DNA of 40,339 nucleotides from an archaeon (GTDB lineage: Archaea > Nanobdellota > Nanobdellia > Pacearchaeales > UBA284): NCBI GenBank assembly GCA_020343435.1, contig CP070794.1:84923-125261 (forward strand), read 5' to 3'. A program made the translations under genes and the position numbers. The notes below the pieces were generated by a model. That model did not search any database. It worked only from the letters and a program-made list of their open reading frames with translations, and was not told where the DNA came from. Positions 1-7,854 of the stretch are shown here, one piece after another. Position 1 is the stretch's first letter. The number at the start of each line of letters is the position of its first letter.

Positions 1-508
1 ATCCTCCTAACCAAGCTTCATAAGCTACTCTTGCATGTTCTTTTTCATGTAATCCTAATTTTGGTTTAACAATTGTTCCAACTAATGGACGTTTTTTAAC
101 ATATAATAGTTTTCTTATTCCTTGGATTCCATATAATGGTCCTGGAAAACTTCTAACTATCTTTTCTGGAAAATGAACATCTAAAAGTCTTAGGTTTTTT
201 GCAGCTTTCATTCCAAAAATATTTCCTGCAATTCCTGAGAGTATTGAAGGCATGTTTCCAGGTTCAAATAATTCAATTGGGTAAGCTATCTTGATTAGGT
301 TACCTTTAACTGAGAAAACTTTTGCTGCAAGTTTTGTTATACTTTTTCTCATAGTTTTAACTTCTGTCCAAGTTCCTATTGAAGATTCTGCTGCAACAGC
401 TCCTGCAGCTATTTTCATAGAACATCTGTTAGGTTCTAAATAGAATTCACAAACTAAATCTGTTTTTTTTGGTTTGTAGCCTAGTTGAACATAATCAATA
501 TAATTCAT
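1..508 (-). CDS. rbcL: RuBisCO large subunit, archaeal form III-like, N-terminal part (runs off the window)
   Basis: Reading the minus strand from the ATG at 508 gives 169 residues open to the window edge. The translation carries AAGAVAAESSIGTWTEV, then IAGNIFGMKAAKNLRL, FPEKIVRSFPGP and GTIVKPKLGL, which are the RuBisCO N-terminal domain and the first strand of the TIM barrel. The lysine of KPKLGL is the conserved substrate-binding lysine. The N terminus is short and resembles archaeal form III enzymes rather than plant or bacterial form I. Form III enzymes carboxylate ribulose 1,5-bisphosphate made from AMP or nucleosides, giving 3-phosphoglycerate in a salvage route. The carbamylated lysine and most catalytic residues lie outside the window, so activity and exact form cannot be judged. 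A TATA-like TTATAAATAT (rc of about 537-546) lies about 30 bases upstream of the start. Confidence 0.9.
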   Translation of the reverse strand, partial: MNYIDYVQLGYKPKKTDLVCEFYLEPNRCSMKIAAGAVAAESSIGTWTEVKTMRKSITKLAAKVFSVKGNLIKIAYPIELFEPGNMPSILSGIAGNIFGMKAAKNLRLLDVHFPEKIVRSFPGPLYGIQGIRKLLYVKKRPLVGTIVKPKLGLHEKEHARVAYEAWLGG

Positions 509-558
509 TCTAACCTCTTTTTATTTAATAGTTGAAAGATATTTATAAAATTTTGGAA

Positions 559-633
559 TGGGACTTCCCAGATTTGAACTGGGGTCGCAAGCTCCCTAAG
601 CTTGAATGCTAGACCAAGCTACACCAAAGCCCC
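559..633 (-). tRNA. tRNA-Pro, anticodon AGG
   Basis: A complete cloverleaf can be drawn. The acceptor stem is GGGGCTT with AAGTCCC (one G-U pair). The anticodon stem CAAGC/GCTTG closes the loop TTAGGGA, and the T stem CCCAG/CTGGG closes TTCAAAT. The discriminator is A and CCA is not encoded. The anticodon (positions 595-597) reads AGG, for proline. An adenosine at position 34 is unusual for an archaeal tRNA. It lies between rbcL and a small gene of the opposite strand. Confidence 0.93.
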
Positions 634-671
634 GTAATAAAATTTAAGTATCTGAGCTTATTAATTTTTTT

Positions 672-917
672 ATGTCAGGAAAAGGACCAGGAAAACACGT
701 GTTCAAAGGAGCAACAGTTTATATCCATGAAAAAGGGAAATCTGGAGCAAAGATTACACATATAGATGTTGAACATCCAGAATTAAATAAGATCATAAAA
801 GACAAAGAAGCAACTTTTGCTGCAGGAAAACCTGGTGGTTTCTTTATAGGTCTAAAAAAGGTTATGCTAGAACGGGCTGGAAAATTTCTCAAGAAAAAGG
901 GTTCTAAAGGTTTTTAA
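672..917 (+). CDS. small basic conserved-looking protein, 81 aa, unknown function
   Basis: I do not recognise a family. The 81-residue product is lysine- and glycine-rich at both ends (MSGKGPGKHVFKG at the start, KFLKKKGSKGF at the end) with a short mixed central segment, and has no signal peptide or membrane segment. The basic tails would suit an RNA- or ribosome-associated protein, but that is only inference. The gene sits between tRNA-Pro and tRNA-Ser. An AT-rich TATA-like stretch (AATTTAAG, about 641-648) lies about 25-30 bases before the ATG and no Shine-Dalgarno is visible, so the mRNA is probably leaderless. Confidence 0.7.
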   Translation: MSGKGPGKHVFKGATVYIHEKGKSGAKITHIDVEHPELNKIIKDKEATFAAGKPGGFFIGLKKVMLERAGKFLKKKGSKGF

Positions 918-941
918 AATAAATTGCCTTGTCATTTCCAT

Positions 942-1022
942 GCCGGGATCGCCTAACGGTATGGCACCAGCCTGCTAAGCTGGCTCCTTTTGGAGATCTG
1001 GGTTCAATTCCCAGTCCCGGCG
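942..1022 (+). tRNA. tRNA-Ser, anticodon GCT
   Basis: Acceptor stem GCCGGGA pairs with TCCCGGC. The anticodon stem CCAGC/GCTGG closes loop CTGCTAA, giving anticodon GCT for AGC/AGU. The long variable arm (CTCCTTTTGGAG) is typical of serine tRNA. T stem CTGGG/CCCAG closes TTCAATT. Discriminator G73, as expected for archaeal tRNA-Ser; CCA is not encoded. Confidence 0.95.
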
Positions 1023-1061
1023 TTCAGTAATCTTTAAAAACTTACTTTTGTAGTTATAAAA

Positions 1062-1850
1062 ATGCCAAGAAAGAAAAAAGAAGAAACTGAGAAGAAAACC
1101 ACTAAGAAAAAGACAGCCAAGAAAAAAGTAGAAAAGAGAGTTACTAAAAAAGAAGTAAAAGAAGAAAAGAAACATGAGGAAGTTAATGGAGATAACTTAC
1201 TGATTCCAGTAGAATTTTATGTTAAAACAGCTGTCCATTTAGGAACAAGAGCTGTAACTCCAGATATGAGACTTTATATGTATAAAAGAAGAGCAGATGG
1301 GATTGCAGTCTTAAACACCAATAAAATTAATGAAAAAATCGAAACAGCTGCTAAATTTTTATCAAAGTTTGATCCTAAGGATATAGTATTTTGTTGCAAA
1401 AGAGATAAATGTGAAAAGATAGTGGAAAAGTTTGGAGAATTAACTGGAATTAAAACTTTTACAAGATATGCTGCAGGAAAAATTACTAATCCAGTTTTAT
1501 CTGACTTTTTTGAACCAGAAGTTATGTTTATTTCAGATCCTTGGTTAGATAATAATGCATTAAATGATGCTGTTTTATCTAAGATCCCTGTTGTTGCTCT
1601 ATGTAGTACTAATAATTTAACAAGATATGTTGATTTTATTGTTCCTTGTAATAATAAGGGGCCAAAAAGTATTGGTTTAGTTTTATATTTAATTGCAAAG
1701 TTATTCTTGGAAATCAAAGGTATTAAGAAAAAAATTGATATTAATGACTTCTGTGAGATTGAAGAGAAAAAGGAGATGGGATTAGATGAGGCAAGAAAAC
1801 TTATTCAGAAGAAATTAGAAGAGAGGAAGAAAAAAGAAACTGAAAAGTAA
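1062..1850 (+). CDS. rpsB: 30S ribosomal protein uS2 with lysine-rich N-terminal extension
   Basis: Residues from about 45 onward match archaeal uS2: the block AVHLGTRAVTPDMRLYMYKR, then DGIAVLNTNKINEKIETAA, RYAAGKITNPVLSDFFEPEV, SDPWLDNNALNDAV and VALCSTNNLTRYVDFIVPCN. uS2 sits on the solvent side of the small subunit near the platform. The first 40 or so residues are almost entirely Lys, Glu and Thr and are probably disordered. A similar charged tail is present at the C terminus. The gene stands alone, not in an operon with other ribosomal proteins. Its stop codon shares one base with the discriminator position of the convergent tRNA-Thr. The ATG at 1062 directly precedes a basic stretch and has no clear Shine-Dalgarno. 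Confidence 0.93.
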   Translation: MPRKKKEETEKKTTKKKTAKKKVEKRVTKKEVKEEKKHEEVNGDNLLIPVEFYVKTAVHLGTRAVTPDMRLYMYKRRADGIAVLNTNKINEKIETAAKFLSKFDPKDIVFCCKRDKCEKIVEKFGELTGIKTFTRYAAGKITNPVLSDFFEPEVMFISDPWLDNNALNDAVLSKIPVVALCSTNNLTRYVDFIVPCNNKGPKSIGLVLYLIAKLFLEIKGIKKKIDINDFCEIEEKKEMGLDEARKLIQKKLEERKKKETEK

Positions 1851-1922
1851 GCCTCGGATGGGGATTGAACCCATAACCTATACCTTACGAGGGTATTGCT
1901 CTACTCTTTGAGCTACCGAGGC
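1850..1922 (-). tRNA. tRNA-Thr, anticodon CGT
   Basis: Acceptor GCCTCGG/CCGAGGC is perfectly paired. The anticodon stem ATACC/GGTAT closes CTCGTAA, so the anticodon is CGT (codon ACG). T stem ATGGG/CCCAT closes TTCAATC. Discriminator U73 is the archaeal threonine identity base. It lies downstream of the threonyl-tRNA synthetase gene on the same strand, separated by one small gene. Confidence 0.95.
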
Positions 1923-1950
1923 AATAAAACAAAGAATTCTAACTTAAAAA

Positions 1951-2466
1951 CTATTTCTTTTTCCCTTTTTTAACCTTAATAAAATTCATGAATCCTTCTC
2001 TTTTACTTGATAGAATTTTTCCATCCATACCAATGTGTATTCTTAGAATTTCTAAAGAAGGAAGAACCATTAAAGTATTCCATATCTGTTTTCCTTTAAG
2101 TTTTTGTAAGATAATAACCATTTCTGTAAAATCAGTGCTTATTTTTTGTTTTTGTTTTTCTTTGAGAATTATCTTTTTAACTTCTTCAATATCTATTTTA
2201 ATGTTCTTATCAAGTTCTTTGAAATCTTTAACTTCTTTATTTAATTTATCTTCCTTACTCTGCACTTCATTATTCTGCATAAAAAAACTAAAAACTTCTT
2301 TTTTTCCAATAACATAATCTAATTGTTGAGAATCTAATAAAATATTTCCGTGAGCTTTCCTTAATGTGAAAAAAGCAGAATATAATTTAGCTTTGGGATG
2401 TTTTTTCTTAAATTCTTTAAATAAATCATTAGATTCTACTTGTTTTAGAAGTTCTTTAAAACTCAT
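1951..2466 (-). CDS. unknown 171-aa charged protein coupled to thrS
   Basis: I do not recognise the family. Residues 1-60 contain SFKELLKQVESNDLFKEF and look helical. The middle, about 65-115, is extremely Lys/Glu-rich and probably coiled-coil. The last 60 residues (IWNTLMVLPSLEILRIHIG, then DGKIL) have an alternating beta pattern reminiscent of PepSY-like domains, a weak impression only. There is no signal peptide. Its ATG overlaps the thrS stop by four bases, so the two are probably translationally coupled and co-transcribed, and the tRNA-Thr gene follows. A role linked to threonylation is suggested only by this context. Confidence 0.7.
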   Translation of the reverse strand: MSFKELLKQVESNDLFKEFKKKHPKAKLYSAFFTLRKAHGNILLDSQQLDYVIGKKEVFSFFMQNNEVQSKEDKLNKEVKDFKELDKNIKIDIEEVKKIILKEKQKQKISTDFTEMVIILQKLKGKQIWNTLMVLPSLEILRIHIGMDGKILSSKREGFMNFIKVKKGKKK

Positions 2467-4133
2467 TTCCTATTCTCAATCTCTTGTTTTAAGTTTTTAA
2501 TAAAAGAATCAATTTTTACTCCAAACTGTGGTTTAGATCCATGTTTTCTCAGAGCTATTGTTTTATTTTTTTCTTCCTTATCCCCTATCAAGATTGTATA
2601 AGGAACTTTTTCAGTTTCAGCATCTCTTATCTTTCTTTGTATTGTTAAATTTCTGAAATCTGTTTCAACTCTGAATTCTGATAATTGTCCAGCTGTTTTT
2701 TTAGCTGTTTTAACATTTCTTTCTGTGAAACTTAGAACTCTAACTTGAACAGGAGCAAGCCATGTTGGCAAATTTCCATTTGTATGTTCTAATAATATCC
2801 CTATAAATCTTCCCAAAGCTCCTAAAACAGTTCTATGTAAAACAACAGGTATTTGTTTCTTATTATTTTCATCTGTGTATTCTAATTCAAATCTTTCAGG
2901 CATTGCAAAATCTAATTGTATTGTTGCTAATTGCCAATCCCTTTTTAGAGAATCTGTAACATGGAAATCAATTTTTGGTCCGTAGAATGCTCCATCTCCT
3001 TTATTCAACTTATATTTTATTCTCTTTTTCTTTAAAACAGATTCAAGAACTTTTTCAGCTTTATCCCATTGTTTATCTGTTCCAATTCTCTTTTTTGGAC
3101 GTGTAGATAATTCTATTCTATGAGGCAATTTGAATTTTTTATAAAATAATTCAACTAGATCAATGATTCTTATTACTTCATCTTCTAATTGTTTCTCAGT
3201 ACAGTAGATATGTGCATCATCTTGAGTAAATTGAACAACTCTGAAGATTCCTCCAAGAACTCCAGATAATTCTTGTCTATGGACTGTCCCTAATTCCCCA
3301 ACTCTTAATGGAAGATCTCTATAAGATTTTGGAGTTGCTTTGTAAACCAACATTCCTCCTGGGCAATTCATTGGTTTGATTAAGAAAGTTCTTTTTTCAT
3401 AATCTGTTAAAAAATTATTTTCAGAGTATTTATCCCAGTGACCTGAGATCTGCCATAGTTTTTTATCCATAATCTCTGGTGTTAGGATCTCTTTGTATCC
3501 TGCTTTTCTATGTTCTTCTCTCCAGAATTTTATTAATTCATTTCTTATTATTGTTCCCTTAGGATGCCAGAATATCATCCCTGGAGCAACATCATGGAAA
3601 CTAAACAAATCTAGTTTTTGTCCAAGAACTCTGTGGTCATTTTCTTTTAGTTTTGAATTATCTAATCTCGATTTAGAGATTTGTCTAAGTAATTGTTTGC
3701 AATCAAATGTTTCTTTTACTTTTCCTTCAGCTGTTATTTCTCTTGATAATTCAGATAATGGATGTCCTTTACATTTTAATTCAAATTCTTTGTACCAACC
3801 AAAAGGAGCTCTGAAAACTTTGAAACCCTTTAGTTGTTTTTCAGCATCTTTCATCAATTTTTCTGCAAATGAGGGGGATGCTAAATCAGAACTTAGATGA
3901 GCATAAGGATATAATACAATAGTTTTAGCTTTTACTTGTTTAGCTATATCTTTGATATTATCTAAATAGAGTTTTAGAACATTTTTTCCTTGATCTCTTT
4001 TTTCAACTGCTGTTAATACAACTAGACATTCTTTTACTTTCACTTCTTTTTTTTCAGTTTTTTCTGGTTCTTTCAACGCTTTTTTTAATGGTTTGAAGTT
4101 AATGTAGTCACAATGTAAAGTCAGTATCTTCAT
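2463..4133 (-). CDS. thrS: threonyl-tRNA synthetase, archaeal type
   Basis: A class II aminoacyl-tRNA synthetase charging tRNA-Thr. Residues 1-145 form the archaea-specific N-terminal editing domain related to D-aminoacyl-tRNA deacylase (MKILTLHCDYINFKPLKKAL, then YPYAHLSSDLASP). The catalytic core follows, with motif 2 around HRQELSGVLGGIFRV and FTQDDAHIYC, and motif 3 around HRTVLGALGRFIGILLEH. The C-terminal anticodon-binding domain begins near WLAPVQVRVLSFTE. The three zinc ligands expected for ThrRS are present: Cys in PMNCPGG, His in DDAHIYC, His in LHRTVLG. At 556 residues it is shorter than typical archaeal forms. The usual NCPGH reads NCPGG here (residue 260 is Gly). It forms a unit with the following small gene and tRNA-Thr. 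Confidence 0.96.
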   Translation of the reverse strand: MKILTLHCDYINFKPLKKALKEPEKTEKKEVKVKECLVVLTAVEKRDQGKNVLKLYLDNIKDIAKQVKAKTIVLYPYAHLSSDLASPSFAEKLMKDAEKQLKGFKVFRAPFGWYKEFELKCKGHPLSELSREITAEGKVKETFDCKQLLRQISKSRLDNSKLKENDHRVLGQKLDLFSFHDVAPGMIFWHPKGTIIRNELIKFWREEHRKAGYKEILTPEIMDKKLWQISGHWDKYSENNFLTDYEKRTFLIKPMNCPGGMLVYKATPKSYRDLPLRVGELGTVHRQELSGVLGGIFRVVQFTQDDAHIYCTEKQLEDEVIRIIDLVELFYKKFKLPHRIELSTRPKKRIGTDKQWDKAEKVLESVLKKKRIKYKLNKGDGAFYGPKIDFHVTDSLKRDWQLATIQLDFAMPERFELEYTDENNKKQIPVVLHRTVLGALGRFIGILLEHTNGNLPTWLAPVQVRVLSFTERNVKTAKKTAGQLSEFRVETDFRNLTIQRKIRDAETEKVPYTILIGDKEEKNKTIALRKHGSKPQFGVKIDSFIKNLKQEIENRK

Positions 4134-4163
4134 ATAAGAAATAGAGTTAGGATGTTTATAAAA

Positions 4164-4877
4164 TTATTCTTCTTCACCAACAAGAGTTCTTTCTCTGACA
4201 AATCTCCTTGGTTCTTCATACTCTAAGTCCCATAAATAAACACTATCTTTCCCACAACCAAGATAAAGAGATCCTTCAGGCAATCTATAACCTATTTCTA
4301 TTTCATCTGCTGGATGATTTGGTATATAGTCTCTTGTTTTCTCTGTAGCAATACACCAAGATAAGGTCCTTGTTCTCCTTTCACGATTTTTTCTAGAGTT
4401 AGTTACAACCAAATGGTCTCTCCATTGTTCTCCTTTAATCCATTTTAACTCTCCAGGATTATCATACCTATAGATGTCATCTGATTCTGAGTAGTCAAAT
4501 ATCCACTCTCTTTCTCCATTACTTCCAATCCACCAGTTATTGTAAGGATCTGTTCTTGCTTCTCCATCATACATTCCCCTAAACTCAATATTCGCTTTTA
4601 GAAGATAGTCATATGTTGTTATTCTTTCATTCCCTATTTCTTCATATTCAGGATACCTCTCTTCCCAAGGATTATTAAAACCAACAGCAATCCCTTGATC
4701 ATAGAAAGGATTCCAGTATTCAGAATCTTCCCAATACTCTTTTCTTTCAGGCCACCATGGCCAATCAGTTTCTTCATTTTCTGCTTGAACTGGTTTGGGT
4801 TCTGGAGCTGACATAGAACCAACAACTAATGTTGGAACTAATAATGCAGCTATTGCAGCTGTTAGTAATCGTTTCAT
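4164..4877 (-). CDS. secreted tryptophan/tyrosine-rich protein, unknown function
   Basis: The product starts MKRLLTAAIAALLVPTLVVG, a clear signal peptide with small residues near the likely cleavage region. The mature part of about 210 residues is strikingly rich in Trp, Tyr, Glu and Arg (for example DWPWWPERKEYWEDSEYWNP) and has only two cysteines. No membrane segment follows, so it is probably released or loosely cell-attached. An upstream GTG at 4901 would add eight residues, but I prefer the ATG at 4877 because an AAGGA lies just upstream and the signal peptide then begins with the usual MKR. It is divergent from the membrane protein at 4941, with a shared AT-rich promoter region between them. 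I do not recognise the family. Confidence 0.78.
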   Translation of the reverse strand: MKRLLTAAIAALLVPTLVVGSMSAPEPKPVQAENEETDWPWWPERKEYWEDSEYWNPFYDQGIAVGFNNPWEERYPEYEEIGNERITTYDYLLKANIEFRGMYDGEARTDPYNNWWIGSNGEREWIFDYSESDDIYRYDNPGELKWIKGEQWRDHLVVTNSRKNRERRTRTLSWCIATEKTRDYIPNHPADEIEIGYRLPEGSLYLGCGKDSVYLWDLEYEEPRRFVRERTLVGEEE

Positions 4878-4904
4878 TTTATCCTTAATTTTATATAACA
4901 CAAA

Positions 4905-4916
4905 ATTTTAAATATA
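4905..4916. promoter_or_regulatory. shared TATA-like core of a divergent promoter
   Basis: The 63-base gap between the ATGs at 4877 (minus) and 4941 (plus) contains TTTAAATATA, which reads as a TATA box on both strands. It lies about 25-30 bases from each start, the right distance for archaeal TATA boxes on both sides. Inferred only from spacing and sequence. Confidence 0.5.
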
Positions 4917-4940
4917 TTGTTATTTTGAAGTATATAGAAC

Positions 4941-7100
4941 ATGAAAAAGAGATCAAAATTTGTTTTAATCGCAGTGATGATTTGTTTATCAATCTTATTC
5001 ATAGCTTCTGCTGATGCTAAAATCCTATTTACAAGACCAGGAGCAACTTATAATCTTGGAGATGAAGTTAAACAAACTGTTGCTATAACTACAAATGAAA
5101 ACTTAGAAGGATTTTTACGAGTAATTCTTAATTGTGAAACTTTTGAAGATCTAATTTATTATTCTCCTGTTGTTTTAAAGGAGAATTCTGAAAAAAGAGT
5201 TGATCTTAATTTTGAAGCGACTAAGTTAGGTAATTGTAAGTTTATAGCAGGATTAGAATTAGGATCAGAAGTTGTTGAATCTTCTATTTCAGATAATATT
5301 CTTATTACAGATGAGTTAGATTTTGATTTAGATTTAAATAAAAAACACTTTATGCCCGGGGATGAATTAAGGATCAGGGGTAAAATTTACAAAAAGAATA
5401 ATGAATTATTCACTGGAGCAGTAATTGTAAGAATTTTTGGAGGAAATGTTTCTGTTCCTGTAAGTAAGGGGACTTTTAATTATGTTGCTCAAGTTCCAAC
5501 AGATACTGAACCTGGAAATACAACTGTGATTTTAGAAGCATCAGATGATCTCGGAAATCAAGGAGTCTTTAGTTTGTACTTTACTATCGCCTCTGTTTCT
5601 TCTCAATTAATAATAGATGTTCCTGAAATTATAGAACCTGGATCAATTTTAGAAATAACTCCAAAATTAGTTGATCAACATGGTAATATTGTTCCTGAAA
5701 ATGTTTCTCTAAGATTATTCCAGAAACAATCAAAGTTATTTATTTTATCTGAAAATGTTTTGTTATTAGAAGAATTCTTAACTAGTGGAGAATCTGTTTC
5801 ATATACTTTTGATATTTTATCTGCTGCTGGAGATTATAAAATAGAAGCTTATTCTGCAGGATTTAGAACTGAAAAAATTGTGCAACTTCCTGTTGTAGAA
5901 AAAATTGATGTTAAAATTGAAGAAGATATGTTAGTAATAACTAACTTAGGTAATGTTCCTTACAAAAAACCATTAAAACTAGAATTAGATTTTGATGGTT
6001 TGTTAAAACCTTTGATAATTGATTTAGATTTAGCTATTGGTGAGACTCAAGAATTCAAATTAGAAGCTCCAAAAGGAACTTATGGCATTGAAATTGATTT
6101 TGAAGGTGCTAAGCAAAAATTCCAAGATATTACTCTAACAGGAGATGTTGTTGCTGCTATACAACTTGGGGATGGTGGAAGCGAAACAGGAACAGGTTAT
6201 TTGTGGATTATTATAATTGTTGTTATCTTATGTTTAATCTATCTATTTAGAAAAAGAATTTTCAAGAAATCTCATAAAGTAGCAAAAGTTAAAGAGATTA
6301 AACCTTCTAAACCTGAAGAAAGACCAAAACAAGCTCAAGTTTCTAAAACCCAACCACAGCCAAAAGTGCAACCAAAAGTTGTAAGTGTTTACAGAGATAT
6401 TGGAAAAGTTCAAGAATCTCCTTTGAATAAAGTTTTTTCAGGAATTTCTGCAGAAAAGTTAGGTGTTTCTTCTATAGTTACTGCTAAATTATTAGGAATA
6501 GGAAAACATGAAGCTACTGTAGCTTATATTAAAGTCCATGGATTATCTAATCTAGAGAATTTAAAGAAAAGAGATACAATTATTTTTGATAGATTATCTA
6601 AAGAATTATTTGAAAATATTGTTAATACTGTTAAAGGATTTGGTGGTTTTGCTGATCTGCATGGAAGAAAGATAGTTCTTTTATTTACAAAACCAGGACA
6701 AGAATTATATGCAGTTAAAGCTGTTAATGAAGTTAGACATTTTATTGAAAGATTTGATGAAAAATTAAAACAAGATGGTTTAGAGTTTGCATTAGATACA
6801 AGTTCAGGAATTCATTCTGGTTTATTGTCTTTTACTTCTCAAAGTAATACTATTAAGTTTGCAAGAGATGATACAATGAATGTTGCTGAAGGATTGGCTG
6901 GTAAGGCGTTTAAGGGAGAGATTTTATTGAGTGCTCAAATGCATCAAAAAGTTGCTAATATGATTAAAGCAAAAAGAATAACCCCCTTGTATTTAGACCA
7001 GAATAGAGCTATTGAAACATTTTTACTAAAACAACAAGCTCCTTCTCAAATAAAAGAAGAAGGTAAAAGTAGAGTTAGAAGAATTTTAGATAAGTATTAG
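4941..7100 (+). CDS. single-span membrane protein: extracellular Ig-like region plus degenerate class III cyclase-like cytoplasmic domain
   Basis: Residues 1-26 are a signal peptide. About 27-410 are beta-rich Ig/CARDB-like repeats expected outside the cell. A hydrophobic helix follows at about 419-437 (WIIIIVVILCLIYLF), then a basic, Pro/Gln-rich linker. Residues about 520-690 follow the order of a class III nucleotide cyclase homology domain: a first strand ATVAYIKVHGLSNLE where active enzymes have a metal-binding Asp; GGFADLHGRKIVLLF in place of the GD-GLMAVF hairpin; GIHSGLLSF in place of GIHTG; then TMNVAEGLAGKAFKGEILLS, matching the region 'AVNLAARLE..A..GEILVS'. The two metal-binding aspartates are not visible, so catalytic activity is doubtful. 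The layout is that of a receptor with a pseudo-cyclase output domain. The domain call rests on pattern recognition alone. Confidence 0.75.
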   Translation: MKKRSKFVLIAVMICLSILFIASADAKILFTRPGATYNLGDEVKQTVAITTNENLEGFLRVILNCETFEDLIYYSPVVLKENSEKRVDLNFEATKLGNCKFIAGLELGSEVVESSISDNILITDELDFDLDLNKKHFMPGDELRIRGKIYKKNNELFTGAVIVRIFGGNVSVPVSKGTFNYVAQVPTDTEPGNTTVILEASDDLGNQGVFSLYFTIASVSSQLIIDVPEIIEPGSILEITPKLVDQHGNIVPENVSLRLFQKQSKLFILSENVLLLEEFLTSGESVSYTFDILSAAGDYKIEAYSAGFRTEKIVQLPVVEKIDVKIEEDMLVITNLGNVPYKKPLKLELDFDGLLKPLIIDLDLAIGETQEFKLEAPKGTYGIEIDFEGAKQKFQDITLTGDVVAAIQLGDGGSETGTGYLWIIIIVVILCLIYLFRKRIFKKSHKVAKVKEIKPSKPEERPKQAQVSKTQPQPKVQPKVVSVYRDIGKVQESPLNKVFSGISAEKLGVSSIVTAKLLGIGKHEATVAYIKVHGLSNLENLKKRDTIIFDRLSKELFENIVNTVKGFGGFADLHGRKIVLLFTKPGQELYAVKAVNEVRHFIERFDEKLKQDGLEFALDTSSGIHSGLLSFTSQSNTIKFARDDTMNVAEGLAGKAFKGEILLSAQMHQKVANMIKAKRITPLYLDQNRAIETFLLKQQAPSQIKEEGKSRVRRILDKY

Positions 7101-7148
7101 TTTTATTTAAAAAGAAAAAAAGTTAAAGTTTGAATTCTTGAGAAAGAT

Positions 7149-7388
7149 ATGGTAAGACCATTTACTAATCTAAAGAATTATGAGAAAGAACTTAGGAAAG
7201 TTGGACCAAATAAAACATTAAGACATTCCAAGTTAAGAGTATATCAAGGGATCTTAGAAGCTATAGATAAGAAATATGATAAAACAAAGAAAAAGGCAGA
7301 ACTATTAGCAAAAAAAAGAGATATTGTTATTAAATTAATCTTTGAGGAAAAAGATAAGATAAATGTTCTAAAAAAGAAAAAGGTTTAG
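7149..7388 (+). CDS. small basic helical protein, 79 aa, unknown function
   Basis: The product is strongly lysine-rich and predicted helical (KLRVYQGILEAIDKKYDKTK, ending in KKKKV), with no membrane segment. It follows the cyclase-like membrane protein by 48 bases on the same strand and could be co-transcribed. The ATG is preceded by TTGAGAAAG, a weak ribosome-binding site. The gene ends four bases inside the convergent gene at 7385-7765. No family recognised; a nucleic-acid-binding role is only a guess from composition. Confidence 0.6.
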   Translation: MVRPFTNLKNYEKELRKVGPNKTLRHSKLRVYQGILEAIDKKYDKTKKKAELLAKKRDIVIKLIFEEKDKINVLKKKKV

Positions 7389-7765
7389 TCAGCTGTTTGT
7401 TGTACTTGCATTTGAGAATTCCAATACCTCATTGAGTCTCTTAAAGAGGCTCTTGGGTTTGATATATCTCTTGAACGGATTGGTGGCCATGTTCTTTCAG
7501 CAGTTCCTCTCGCTATCATATCTGGAGTTTGGGCTAAAGAGTATACTATAACCCCATGACTATTTAATAAAGAAACACTACATCCATTCTCGTCGCCCCT
7601 AATATCTGAATCACAAGGGTTATAATGTCTGTCAAGAGCTCTTGCAGTTTCCTCGTGCTTCCAACGGATGTCAAAATAATGTTTAATTATTGTTGGTTTA
7701 CTACTCTTCTTAGTTGGTTCCCTATCCCCCCCATCACAACAACGTTCAATTGTATCTACAGCCAT
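7385..7765 (-). CDS. unknown 126-aa soluble protein
   Basis: Residues 1-30 contain two adjacent cysteines and charged residues (ERCCDGGDREPTKK). The middle contains YFDIRWKHEETARALDRHYN and NGCSVSLLNSHGVIVYSLAQ, and the end is Gln-rich (YWNSQMQVQQTAD). There is no signal peptide or transmembrane segment. A TTTAAATTT (rc of about 7782-7790) lies about 20-25 bases before the ATG and fits a leaderless promoter. It overlaps the stop region of the convergent 79-residue gene by four bases. I do not recognise it. Confidence 0.6.
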   Translation of the reverse strand: MAVDTIERCCDGGDREPTKKSSKPTIIKHYFDIRWKHEETARALDRHYNPCDSDIRGDENGCSVSLLNSHGVIVYSLAQTPDMIARGTAERTWPPIRSRDISNPRASLRDSMRYWNSQMQVQQTAD

Positions 7766-7804
7766 TTCTTAACAATTATTCTCAAATTTAAAAGGATTAT
7801 TGTT

Positions 7805-7854
7805 CTAAAATAGAAAGAAAAAAAGAAAAAATAATAAAAAAAGAAAAAAAGATT
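7805..7854 (-). terminator. poly-T transcription terminator of the 1245-aa surface protein gene
   Basis: On the minus strand, directly after the stop at 7855, there are about 45 bases made of T-runs separated by single C or A residues. Archaeal RNA polymerase terminates at such T-rich tracts without needing a hairpin. Confidence 0.6.

Noticed and set aside
975-1175. Minus-strand open frame across tRNA-Ser and the uS2 start
   Set aside because: It is the reverse complement of the Lys-rich uS2 N terminus and a tRNA, giving a Phe-rich artefact.
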